A DNA stretch of 64,000 nt, taken from NCBI RefSeq assembly GCF_014855515.1, contig NZ_JACYFK010000005.1, positions 62,001 through 126,000 on the forward strand, read 5' to 3'. This document shows positions 27,002-34,942 of the stretch, piece after piece. A program made the position numbers and the translations under genes. The DNA comes from Euzebyella marina (lineage in GTDB: Bacteria > Bacteroidota > Bacteroidia > Flavobacteriales > Flavobacteriaceae). Numbering within the stretch: the first letter of the stretch is position 1; every line of letters begins with the position of its first letter. A model generated the notes under the pieces. It was not told where the DNA came from, did no database searches, and worked only from the letters and a program-made list of their open reading frames with translations.

Positions 27002-30000
27002 ATGAATAACTCAAACAAAACTAGGTTACCACTGACCCAAAGTCAATTATCGCTTTGGGCCGGTCAGCGAATATATTCAGAAGTACCACTTCATAATGTT
27101 GTCTATACTTTTGAAATTCAAGGGGATATTGATGTTGTTATCTTCAAAAGGTCTTTCGAACAGCTGGTTGAAGAGACCGATATTTTAAGAATGACATTCT
27201 CAGAAATAGCGGGAGAACCATTTCAAGAAATCAATAGTACCGTTCCCTTTCAATTTGAGTGTTTAGACTTCACTGAAAAAAGCCAAGAAGAAATTGACCA
27301 ATGGGTGAGAGTCAATACACGGTCACCCATCAACCTGGCGGAAATAGTTTTCGACAGCCGCTTACTCAAGTGCGATGAATCTAAATTCATATGGTTTCTG
27401 AAAATTCATCATTTGGTCACCGATGCGGTCACCTACCAATTACTTTTTCATCGTTTATCCGATATCTATCAAGCACGTTTAAATAATAATGACTCTAAGA
27501 ACGTATTGTATGCCTACCGTTCATATTTAGAATACGAGAGAGAGCAAGTTGCCGAACAGGAATTAAATTCGAATAGGGAGTATTGGGATAAAAAAACTTC
27601 AGAAGTTAACTCAAGGCCTGCTTTATATGGAGAAAAGTGGTCGAAAAATTCTACAGAAGCCAAACGAATAGAGATTGCGCTCACTCCAACGCAAACTGAA
27701 AAACTAAACAATCTTTGTCAAAAAACCGCTGTACGAAGTTGGACAAAAAGCGCTACCCTTTACAACCTTTTTGTTACGGTTTTTGCCACTTACCTACATA
27801 GAATTAGCGGACTCTCCAAGTTTAATATAGGATCACCCGCCCATAACCGAAGCACTCTTGATTTTTCAAAAACGGCGGGGCTATTTATTGAAGTTCTACC
27901 CCTAACTATAGAAATTGATGATGACGAAACTTTTATTTCGTTACTGGATAAAATTAAGTTAGAAGGTAATTCTTTTCTTAAGAACGTTCACCCCAGTATG
28001 GTCGGGTGTCTGAACGGTGAACCACCGTCCAATATTCTGAATTTTATAAATGTTGAATTCAAAGATTTCAATGGCTGGCCAACGCAAGTCAGGTGGGTCC
28101 ATAACGGCCATATAGATGCATCTCATGACATTCGCTGCCATGTTTATGATTTTAAGGGTGAAAGTAATTATACTGTAGCCTTTGACATCAACACGTCAGT
28201 GTGTCCCCAGAAAGACTATGATAAAGTTGCCCTTCATTTCAATTCAATTCTTGATTCCTTATTAGAAAATCTTGAAAATGCTATTGACAAAAAAGGGCTG
28301 GACCCCATTAGTCAATCAACTTTCTTATCAGGTACTCATACACCTATAACAGATTCGTTTCTTAAAAAATTCGAAGAATTCGCTGCCAAAACACCGAATA
28401 AAGTAGCTGTACAATCATCTGAACAAACCCTCACCTACGCTAATCTGAACAAAAAGGCCAATCAACTGGCGAGGTATTTGGCTGAAAGAGGACTTGAGAA
28501 TCAATCGAGAGTTGCTGTTTTTCTTCACAGAAGTCCCGATTACCTTATCAGTATTCTGGCCATTATGAAATTAGGTGGCGTATTTGTTCCGATAGCATCT
28601 GACCAACCCGTGGAAAGGGTTCAATACATTTTGAGAAAAGCAGATTGTTCCCTTATAATCACCGAAGAAAAACTTTCCGTTGGTCTTGATTTTGAGAAAG
28701 AGAATATAGTCAGAACGAGCCATTTTTCAGAATTAGAAAACCAGAATGAATTCAGTTCTTCTGGTCATGAGGTAGAGAATCTATGCTATATTATATTTAC
28801 ATCAGGTAGTACAGGAAAGCCAAAAGGTGTCGGTATATCAAATAAATCGTTAAACAATTATTTAAATTGGGCCAGAACGGCCTACTCCATTGACCAAAAC
28901 TCGGTCTTCCCTTTATTTACTTCGATTGGTTTTGACCTTACTTTAACCTCTGTGTTTCTTCCGCTTTTATGTGGTGGACGTATCATTGTTTACCAAGAGA
29001 ACCCATCTGGGCCCGACACCTCGGTATTAAATGTCTTTTCAGATAACCTGGTCAACAAAATAAAACTGACCCCCAGTCATTTAGACTTGGTCAAAGAGCA
29101 CGATTTTAATCCATCAATACTGGAAACCATGATTCTAGGAGGGGAAGATTTGAAAACAACCTCCGTAAGCAAAATTCAAAGTCAATTTTCAGAAAAGATT
29201 GAAATCTTTAATGAATATGGTCCGACAGAGGCTACCGTTGGTTGTATCGTCTCTAAATACGATGCTAAGGAACATAAGGGTGTTTCTGTACCCATAGGTT
29301 TGCCCATTGATAATACACAACTACTCTTACTCGATACTCATAAAAACTTGGTACCTCAAGGAGTAGTTGGTGAAATATACCTTTCGGGAACCTGTTTGGC
29401 GAATGGATATATCAACGACCAAGAACTTACGAACGAGAAGTTTTTAGAAAACCCATTTTCAAATCAATCTAAAATATATAGAACGGGTGATCTAGGTAGA
29501 CTGAATTCAAAAGGAGAGCTGGAATACCATGGGAGAATTGATTCGCAGATTAAATTACGGGGATATCGCATTGAACTAAATGACATTGAGGCGAACTTAT
29601 CTGAGTTTGAAGGAATCGACTCTTGCGCTGTCATGCTTGTGGACAATAAAGACCAAAAAACCGAAGAGGAAGTCTTTAATTGTACGAATTGCGGATTGCC
29701 TTCTAATTACCCAAGCACCGATTTTGATAAGAATGGTGTTTGTCACCTCTGTAAGGCTTTTGAGAACTATGAAGAAAAAGTGCATCAATACTTCAAAAGA
29801 GATGAAGAATTGGTTCGATTGCTCACTTCCAAAAGAGACATCAACCCCAATTATGATTGTATTTCACTGCTCAGCGGGGGTAAAGATAGTACGTATGTGC
29901 TCGCCCGTTTGGCAGGTATGGGCCTTCGAGTACTGGCATTTACCATGGATAATGGATATATTTCAGAACAGGCCAAAGAAAATATAGACCGAATTGTAAA

Positions 30001-31129
30001 ACGTCTAGGAGTCGACCATGTTTATGGAAAAACCCCGCACATGAATGCTATTTTTGTCGACAGTCTACAACGGCATCACAATGTTTGCAATGGCTGTTTC
30101 AAAACGATTTATACCCTTAGTACCAAGATTGCCGTAGAAAAGCAAATACCTTTTATTGTGACGGGTCTTTCACGCGGGCAATTTTTTGAGACACGCCTAA
30201 CGGAAGAACTGTTTTGGGATCAGCAACTTGATTCTGAAAAAATAGACAACACAATTTTGGAGGCACGAAAACTCTATCATCAAGAAAACGATGCCGTAAA
30301 AGAGCTATTAGATGTTTCGATGTTCGATTCAGACGAGGTTTTTGATCAGGTTCAATTTGTCGACTTCTATAGGTTCAGCGATGTTAGCCTTGAGGAAATG
30401 CTCGTGTACTTAAAAAAACATGTGGGTTGGAAAAGACCGACAGACACTGGTCGCTCGACGAACTGCCTTATCAACCAAGTGGGCATCTACGTGCATAAAA
30501 AAGACTTGGGCTATAGTAATTATTCATTTCCTTACAGTTGGGATGTTCGTTTGGGCCATAAAACCAGAGATGAGAGCCTTGAAGAAATTAATGAGGTAAT
30601 TGACGAAACCGAGGTTAAAAAAATAATGAATGAAATTGGGTACAATCCTTCGGCACAGCAAGAAAACGATAAAAAATTAGTTGCCTATTTCACAGGAGCT
30701 GAAGGCCTGTCAATTGAGAAATTGAGAAAGTTCATGAACCAACGCGTACCTTCCTACATGGTACCTACCCTATTTCATTTTGTTGCAGAAATGCCGCTGA
30801 CCAATAATGGAAAAATAGATAGGGCGAAATTATCTGAAAATAAGATAAAACCGATACCAACGGATTGCCCCTATGTAGCTTCTTCCAATGAAATTGAAGA
30901 ATTAGTTCAAAAAATATGGATGGATGTTCTCTTACTTGACCGTATTGGTATAAAGGAGGATTTTATTTCACTAGGAGGTCATTCCCTAGCAGCCATAAGG
31001 GTTACGGCCCGCATTAATGAAGAAATTGAAACCAACTTTCCTCTCAATAAAATATTTGAATATCCTACCATAGAAAGTTATTCTAAATATATAGAGGAAA
31101 CACTAATAGAATTAATGAACAAAAATTAA
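27002..31129 (+). CDS. NRPS C-A-PCP with a PP-loop ATP-pyrophosphatase inserted in the A domain
   Basis: This is a 1375-residue protein. Condensation domain: about 1-440, HHLVTDA with His136/137 and Asp141. Adenylation core: about 460-880, with IIFTSGSTGKPKGVG, EYGPTEATVGC, YRTGDLGRL and IKLRGYRIELNDIE. Residues about 885-1222 are a foreign domain. It starts with a zinc-ribbon-like set Cys894/Cys897/Cys914/Cys917, then the N-type PP-loop SGGKDS (958-963), then Cys1029/Cys1032 (VCNGC) and Cys1155 (STNCL). The A domain resumes at KKLVAYF and reaches A10 NNGKIDRAKL. The carrier domain has Ser1328 in SLGGHSLA. The A specificity residues read D-L-T-K-I-G-E-V-G, close to the known asparagine code D-L-T-K-L-G-E-V-G. 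The insert resembles N-acetyl-sugar amidotransferases (PseA/WbpG) and, in its extra Cys, TtuA-type sulfur transferases. Its reaction is not known. Confidence 0.93.
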   Translation: MNNSNKTRLPLTQSQLSLWAGQRIYSEVPLHNVVYTFEIQGDIDVVIFKRSFEQLVEETDILRMTFSEIAGEPFQEINSTVPFQFECLDFTEKSQEEIDQWVRVNTRSPINLAEIVFDSRLLKCDESKFIWFLKIHHLVTDAVTYQLLFHRLSDIYQARLNNNDSKNVLYAYRSYLEYEREQVAEQELNSNREYWDKKTSEVNSRPALYGEKWSKNSTEAKRIEIALTPTQTEKLNNLCQKTAVRSWTKSATLYNLFVTVFATYLHRISGLSKFNIGSPAHNRSTLDFSKTAGLFIEVLPLTIEIDDDETFISLLDKIKLEGNSFLKNVHPSMVGCLNGEPPSNILNFINVEFKDFNGWPTQVRWVHNGHIDASHDIRCHVYDFKGESNYTVAFDINTSVCPQKDYDKVALHFNSILDSLLENLENAIDKKGLDPISQSTFLSGTHTPITDSFLKKFEEFAAKTPNKVAVQSSEQTLTYANLNKKANQLARYLAERGLENQSRVAVFLHRSPDYLISILAIMKLGGVFVPIASDQPVERVQYILRKADCSLIITEEKLSVGLDFEKENIVRTSHFSELENQNEFSSSGHEVENLCYIIFTSGSTGKPKGVGISNKSLNNYLNWARTAYSIDQNSVFPLFTSIGFDLTLTSVFLPLLCGGRIIVYQENPSGPDTSVLNVFSDNLVNKIKLTPSHLDLVKEHDFNPSILETMILGGEDLKTTSVSKIQSQFSEKIEIFNEYGPTEATVGCIVSKYDAKEHKGVSVPIGLPIDNTQLLLLDTHKNLVPQGVVGEIYLSGTCLANGYINDQELTNEKFLENPFSNQSKIYRTGDLGRLNSKGELEYHGRIDSQIKLRGYRIELNDIEANLSEFEGIDSCAVMLVDNKDQKTEEEVFNCTNCGLPSNYPSTDFDKNGVCHLCKAFENYEEKVHQYFKRDEELVRLLTSKRDINPNYDCISLLSGGKDSTYVLARLAGMGLRVLAFTMDNGYISEQAKENIDRIVKRLGVDHVYGKTPHMNAIFVDSLQRHHNVCNGCFKTIYTLSTKIAVEKQIPFIVTGLSRGQFFETRLTEELFWDQQLDSEKIDNTILEARKLYHQENDAVKELLDVSMFDSDEVFDQVQFVDFYRFSDVSLEEMLVYLKKHVGWKRPTDTGRSTNCLINQVGIYVHKKDLGYSNYSFPYSWDVRLGHKTRDESLEEINEVIDETEVKKIMNEIGYNPSAQQENDKKLVAYFTGAEGLSIEKLRKFMNQRVPSYMVPTLFHFVAEMPLTNNGKIDRAKLSENKIKPIPTDCPYVASSNEIEELVQKIWMDVLLLDRIGIKEDFISLGGHSLAAIRVTARINEEIETNFPLNKIFEYPTIESYSKYIEETLIELMNKN

Positions 31130-31184
31130 AACCAAAAAGAAATTTTCTCGTAAATATTCAAAGAGAAACTATTTGATAATCAGA

Positions 31185-31619
31185 ATGAAAGAACAACTTG
31201 TGAAATATGTTGCGCTTGCTATTGCGGTCTGCTATCTAGCAAACCCAATGCACGAACATATTACAGAGTTTTTTCATGACACAACGCACTTTTTCGAATC
31301 TCCTGAAACCATTATCAATCATCACTCTTTTGATAAAAGTCATTCTCATGGGGTTCATGAGCATGTAGGTCATAACAACTCGCACGAGCATAATCTAATC
31401 GGTCTTCTAAATTCAATTTTCGAAAGTTCAGATGAAGACCAAGGCCATAATCACGATTCAATTATGACTTTTTTGAAGTATGACAAACATATTACGGCTT
31501 CCATCGACTTTCTATCCTTTACACTAATTCTAATCACTCCACCAGTTTTCAAATCAAATTCCGATAAAATAAAAAAGGGCTTTCTTCCCAAAATATTTGA
31601 GCCTCCAAAAGTTAGTTAA
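31185..31619 (+). CDS. Histidine-rich membrane-anchored protein, probable metal binder
   Basis: The protein is 144 residues from the ATG at 31185 (a TTG 12 bp earlier is less likely). A hydrophobic N-terminus (VKYVALAIAVCYLANP) is followed by a His/Asp/Glu-rich stretch, with 16 His in total, in clusters such as INHHSFDKSHSHGVHEH and DQGHNHDS. A second hydrophobic segment (IDFLSFTLILITPPVF) precedes a basic tail. The His-rich loop probably faces the periplasm and binds a transition metal such as Zn, Ni, Co or Cu. I do not recognise a named family. It sits between the PP-loop NRPS and the TonB receptor on the same strand, supporting a metal-related product for the cluster. Confidence 0.75.
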   Translation: MKEQLVKYVALAIAVCYLANPMHEHITEFFHDTTHFFESPETIINHHSFDKSHSHGVHEHVGHNNSHEHNLIGLLNSIFESSDEDQGHNHDSIMTFLKYDKHITASIDFLSFTLILITPPVFKSNSDKIKKGFLPKIFEPPKVS

Positions 31620-31644
31620 AGGTATTCACTACTTACAATTTAAA

Positions 31645-31665
31645 AATAGTCCCTCGAAGACTATT
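31645..31665. promoter_or_regulatory. Inverted repeat before the TonB receptor gene
   Basis: AATAGTC (31645-31651) and GACTATT (31659-31665) form a perfect 7-7-7 inverted repeat in the 127-bp gap before the receptor gene. It could be an operator or a small hairpin that sets receptor expression apart from the NRPS genes. There is no T-run after it, so termination is less likely. The binding protein is unknown. Confidence 0.35.
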
Positions 31666-31746
31666 ACATCTTAAAAAGAAACACAGGTCTTAAAAAGTTT
31701 GAAATCAAAAACCTTGTAGTACCTGTATTTCATAACTAACTATTAT

Positions 31747-33978
31747 ATGAAAAATCTAATTACTCTGGTTCTTATCATCTTGGGTGGCGTTACTTCTTAT
31801 GCTCATGATTTATACGGAACCGTAACCAATGAGAACCAAACTGCACTTGAAGGCGTGGGGGTCTATAATAAAACAACCGGGGGTTATACCTACACAAATG
31901 TATCCGGATATTTTGAACTAGATGATGTATCTGTAGGTGATGTCATCTATTTTTATAGCTTAGGTTTCAAGAACCATCAACTGACCATTACCGAAGATTT
32001 ACTCGATGGTACCATTCAGATTACGCTTGAAGATTCGGTGGTATCGTTAGAACAGGTTGTGCTTGTTTCGAAGGTAAATGCCATGAGCAACTTTGTAAAT
32101 GTTGATGTAAAGGCAAGCCCGGTAAAATCGTCTCAAGAAATTTTAAGAAAGGTTCCGGGCTTGATTATAGGGCAACATGCCGGAGGCGGAAAGGCCGAGC
32201 AAATTTTCTTAAGGGGGTTTGATGTTGACCACGGTACAGATGTGGCTATTAACGTTGATGGCATGCCCGTAAACATGGTTTCTCACGCACATGGGCAAGG
32301 TTATTCAGATATGCACTTTATAATTCCAGAAACTATTGATAACCTAGATTTTGGTAAAGGTCCTTATTATGCCCATAAAGGTAATTTCAACACGGCCGGT
32401 TATATTGACCTAAAACTTAAGAAGAAAATCGAAGATAACCAGATTTCTTTAGAGGCAGGTCAGTTTAACACGCTTCGGTCTCTGGGTATGTTCAAAATAA
32501 CGGAAAGCGATTATAGTAATGCCTATGTAGCCTCTGAACTTGTTTTGACCGACGGTGCCTTTGAATCACCTCAAAACTTCAATCGAATCAATATCATGGG
32601 GCGGTATAATTTCAATAACAGAAAAGACCAAGACCTGAGCATAACCCTTTCACATTTTCAAAGTAAATGGGATGCTTCTGGGCAAATTCCGCAGCGAGCA
32701 GTTGACCAAGGTTTAATATCTAGATTCGGGGCCATTGATGATACAGAAGGTGGTAATACCAGTAGGTCTAACTTTCTGGTTAACCACACCAAACAACTTG
32801 ATGAGCATTCGAGAGTTAAATCAAAGGCTTTTATTTCAAAATACGATTTTGAGCTGTTTTCCAATTTCACGTTTTTTCTTGAAGACCCTGTAAATGCCGA
32901 TCAGATACGCCAACAAGAAGACAGAACAATTATTGGTGCCGAAACGAGCTATGAACACTCGATTCATGTAGGTGACCATGATTCACAATTAAAATATGAA
33001 TCAGGATTGGGCTTTAGGTACGATGACGTTAACGATGTACAGCTTTCTCGTACTATGAACCGAAAAACGCTTTTGGAGCGATTAGCTTATGGAAATGTAG
33101 ACGAGTTAAACGCCTACGGGTTCATCGATGTCACATACAAGAAAAATAAATGGACTATCAACCCAGGCCTACGACTGGATTATTTTAAGTTTGACTATGA
33201 AAATTTGCTTTCTGAAAGCTACGACAACAAAAGTGAGGACAAATTTTTTGTTGGTCCGAAACTCAACCTCATTTATGCCGCTACCCCTGATTTACAGTTC
33301 TTCTCAAAGTCTGGAATAGGTTTCCACTCCAATGACAGTAGGGTGGTTACTGCTCAGAGCGGTGAGGAGATTCTACCACTTGCAATCGGTTCTGATTTAG
33401 GAAGCATTTATAAACCAACCGACCGACTGGTTATAAATGCCGCTTTTTGGTATCTTTTTCTTCAACAAGAGTTTGTGTACGTCGGTGATGCCGGGATCGT
33501 AGAACCAAGTGGTAAAACAGAAAGATTCGGTGTAGACTTCGGTCTGCGTTACCAATTAACCGATTGGTTATATGCCAACGGGGATATCAATTATACCCAT
33601 GCAAGAAGTACTGAAGACCCAGATGGTGAAAATTATATTCCCCTTGCTCCTGATTTGACCTCGTCTGCCGGACTATCTTTCAGTAACATCAATAATTTCT
33701 CAGGAGGTATCAATTATAGGTTTGTTAGTGACAGACCTGCCAATGAAGACAATTCTATAGTAGCTGAGGGCTATTTTGTTACCGACTTAAATCTTAATTA
33801 CAGCATTAAAAACTGGACATTAGGTTTAATTATTGAAAACCTTTTTGATACCGAATGGAACGAAACGCAATTCGCCACTGAGAGTCGACTATTCAACGAG
33901 CCACAATCGTTTGAAGAAATTCATTTTACACCTGGCACCCCCTTCTATTTGAGAGGAAAGGTTTCCGTTAATTTTTAG
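31747..33978 (+). CDS. TonB-dependent outer-membrane receptor
   Basis: This 743-residue protein has a signal peptide (residues 1-19). An N-terminal carboxypeptidase-regulatory-like beta domain (about 20-100) is typical of Bacteroidota receptors. The plug domain (about 125-225) includes QIFLRGFDVDHGTDVAINVD and the His-containing loop NMVSHAHGQGYSD. A 22-strand barrel follows, ending in LRGKVSVNF with terminal Phe. It should import a large or metal-bound substrate using TonB energy. It is the last gene of the plus-strand NRPS arm before a strong terminator. The natural inference is uptake of the metal complex of the peptide. No SusD partner is present, which argues against a polysaccharide receptor. 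Confidence 0.93.
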   Translation: MKNLITLVLIILGGVTSYAHDLYGTVTNENQTALEGVGVYNKTTGGYTYTNVSGYFELDDVSVGDVIYFYSLGFKNHQLTITEDLLDGTIQITLEDSVVSLEQVVLVSKVNAMSNFVNVDVKASPVKSSQEILRKVPGLIIGQHAGGGKAEQIFLRGFDVDHGTDVAINVDGMPVNMVSHAHGQGYSDMHFIIPETIDNLDFGKGPYYAHKGNFNTAGYIDLKLKKKIEDNQISLEAGQFNTLRSLGMFKITESDYSNAYVASELVLTDGAFESPQNFNRINIMGRYNFNNRKDQDLSITLSHFQSKWDASGQIPQRAVDQGLISRFGAIDDTEGGNTSRSNFLVNHTKQLDEHSRVKSKAFISKYDFELFSNFTFFLEDPVNADQIRQQEDRTIIGAETSYEHSIHVGDHDSQLKYESGLGFRYDDVNDVQLSRTMNRKTLLERLAYGNVDELNAYGFIDVTYKKNKWTINPGLRLDYFKFDYENLLSESYDNKSEDKFFVGPKLNLIYAATPDLQFFSKSGIGFHSNDSRVVTAQSGEEILPLAIGSDLGSIYKPTDRLVINAAFWYLFLQQEFVYVGDAGIVEPSGKTERFGVDFGLRYQLTDWLYANGDINYTHARSTEDPDGENYIPLAPDLTSSAGLSFSNINNFSGGINYRFVSDRPANEDNSIVAEGYFVTDLNLNYSIKNWTLGLIIENLFDTEWNETQFATESRLFNEPQSFEEIHFTPGTPFYLRGKVSVNF

Positions 33979-34000
33979 CATTTTGTGTAACTTCTTTGTT

Positions 34001-34026
34001 AAGGCGGTGCGTTGCACCGCCTTTTT
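34001..34026 (+). terminator. Strong terminator after the TonB receptor
   Basis: The arms AAGGCGGTGC (34001-34010) and GCACCGCCTT (34014-34023) pair perfectly around a GTT loop, followed by TTTAT. It lies 22 bp after the receptor stop and marks the right end of the NRPS/metal cluster. Confidence 0.92.
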
Positions 34027-34144
34027 ATATTTGCCTAAGGCGAATTCAGTTTAAAAACATACAATGTATCTTTGCATGATTTTTTAATTTTCTTATCATA
34101 AAGTACGGGTCAGTTCCGTTAGCATTCAAATTCTCATTAAGTGT

Positions 34145-34885
34145 ATGTTTAATTTCTTCAGTCGTAAAAAGCATTTAATAGACCATCTGAATGGTTTTGT
34201 AGACATTCACAATCATATTTTACCTGGTATTGATGACGGAGCAAAATCAGTGGAGGATTCACTGGCCCTCATCAGCGAGTTTTCTTCCTTTGGTGTTCAA
34301 AGAATGATTGCAACACCGCACATAATGAATAATTATTACCCAAATAATAACCAAACTATTTCTGCTGCATTAAAAAAATTAAAAGATTCTTTAACAAAGG
34401 AGAACATTTCAGATTTCTTCATAGAAGCCTCGGCGGAGCATATGATTGATGACAATTATGAAAACCTCTTAGAACGGAATTCAGTAATGCCCATGAAGGG
34501 TAACTATATTTTGGTCGAGATGTCTTATTTGCAGCCTCCCATAAACTTTGAAGAAGCCATTACCAAGACGTCAGAGCAACGTTACTTTCCTATATTGGCA
34601 CATCCAGAACGCTATGGCTTTCTTCATTTCAGAAAGAGAAAATATAAGGAGTATAAAGAACAGGGAATGCTCTTTCAAATGAACCTACTGTCTTTAGGTG
34701 ATTATTACGGTAAAGAAGTGTCAAAGATGGCCTTAGAGCTTTTAGATGAAGGGTTAATTGATTTTTTGGGCTCAGACATTCATAATCTTAAGCAGATGAA
34801 TGCATTGAAAGAACTTGCATTGCCTGAAAAAACACTGGAGAAACTTCTCCCAATTATCGATAGAACTATTACTAATTTTTACTAG
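34145..34885 (+). CDS. CpsB/YwqE-type PHP tyrosine-protein phosphatase
   Basis: This 246-residue protein of the PHP superfamily has metal-binding motifs DIHNHILPGIDDGAKS (about 20-35), MIATPHIMNNYYP, ILAHPERYGF and FLGSDIHNL. In capsule loci such Mn-dependent phosphatases dephosphorylate the Wzc-type tyrosine kinase, which is encoded further along at 40927-43305, so it likely tunes chain length or export. It is a single-gene plus-strand unit with a terminator at its end, facing the 1896-residue protein gene. No signal peptide is seen, as expected for a cytoplasmic enzyme. Confidence 0.92.
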   Translation: MFNFFSRKKHLIDHLNGFVDIHNHILPGIDDGAKSVEDSLALISEFSSFGVQRMIATPHIMNNYYPNNNQTISAALKKLKDSLTKENISDFFIEASAEHMIDDNYENLLERNSVMPMKGNYILVEMSYLQPPINFEEAITKTSEQRYFPILAHPERYGFLHFRKRKYKEYKEQGMLFQMNLLSLGDYYGKEVSKMALELLDEGLIDFLGSDIHNLKQMNALKELALPEKTLEKLLPIIDRTITNFY

Positions 34886-34891
34886 TAGATT

Positions 34892-34929
34892 AAAAAAATA
34901 AAGGGCGCAAAAGCGCCCTTTATTTTTTT
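34892..34929. terminator. Bidirectional terminator between convergent genes
   Basis: The near-symmetric A-run, AAAGGGCGC, AAAA loop, GCGCCCTTT, T-run structure serves both the PHP phosphatase gene (plus) and the 1896-residue protein gene (minus). The stem is perfect over at least 9 GC-rich pairs and both flanks are A or T runs. Confidence 0.93.
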
Positions 34930-34942
34930 AATTCTTTATTTT

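Noticed and set aside
29580-29987. 135-codon plus-strand frame within the NRPS gene
   Set aside because: It overlaps the strongly supported PP-loop coding frame and has random-like composition.
31747-33978. TonB receptor considered as part of a SusC/SusD polysaccharide locus
   Set aside because: There is no SusD gene and no carbohydrate-active enzyme next to it; the length of 743 residues is also shorter than usual SusC proteins.
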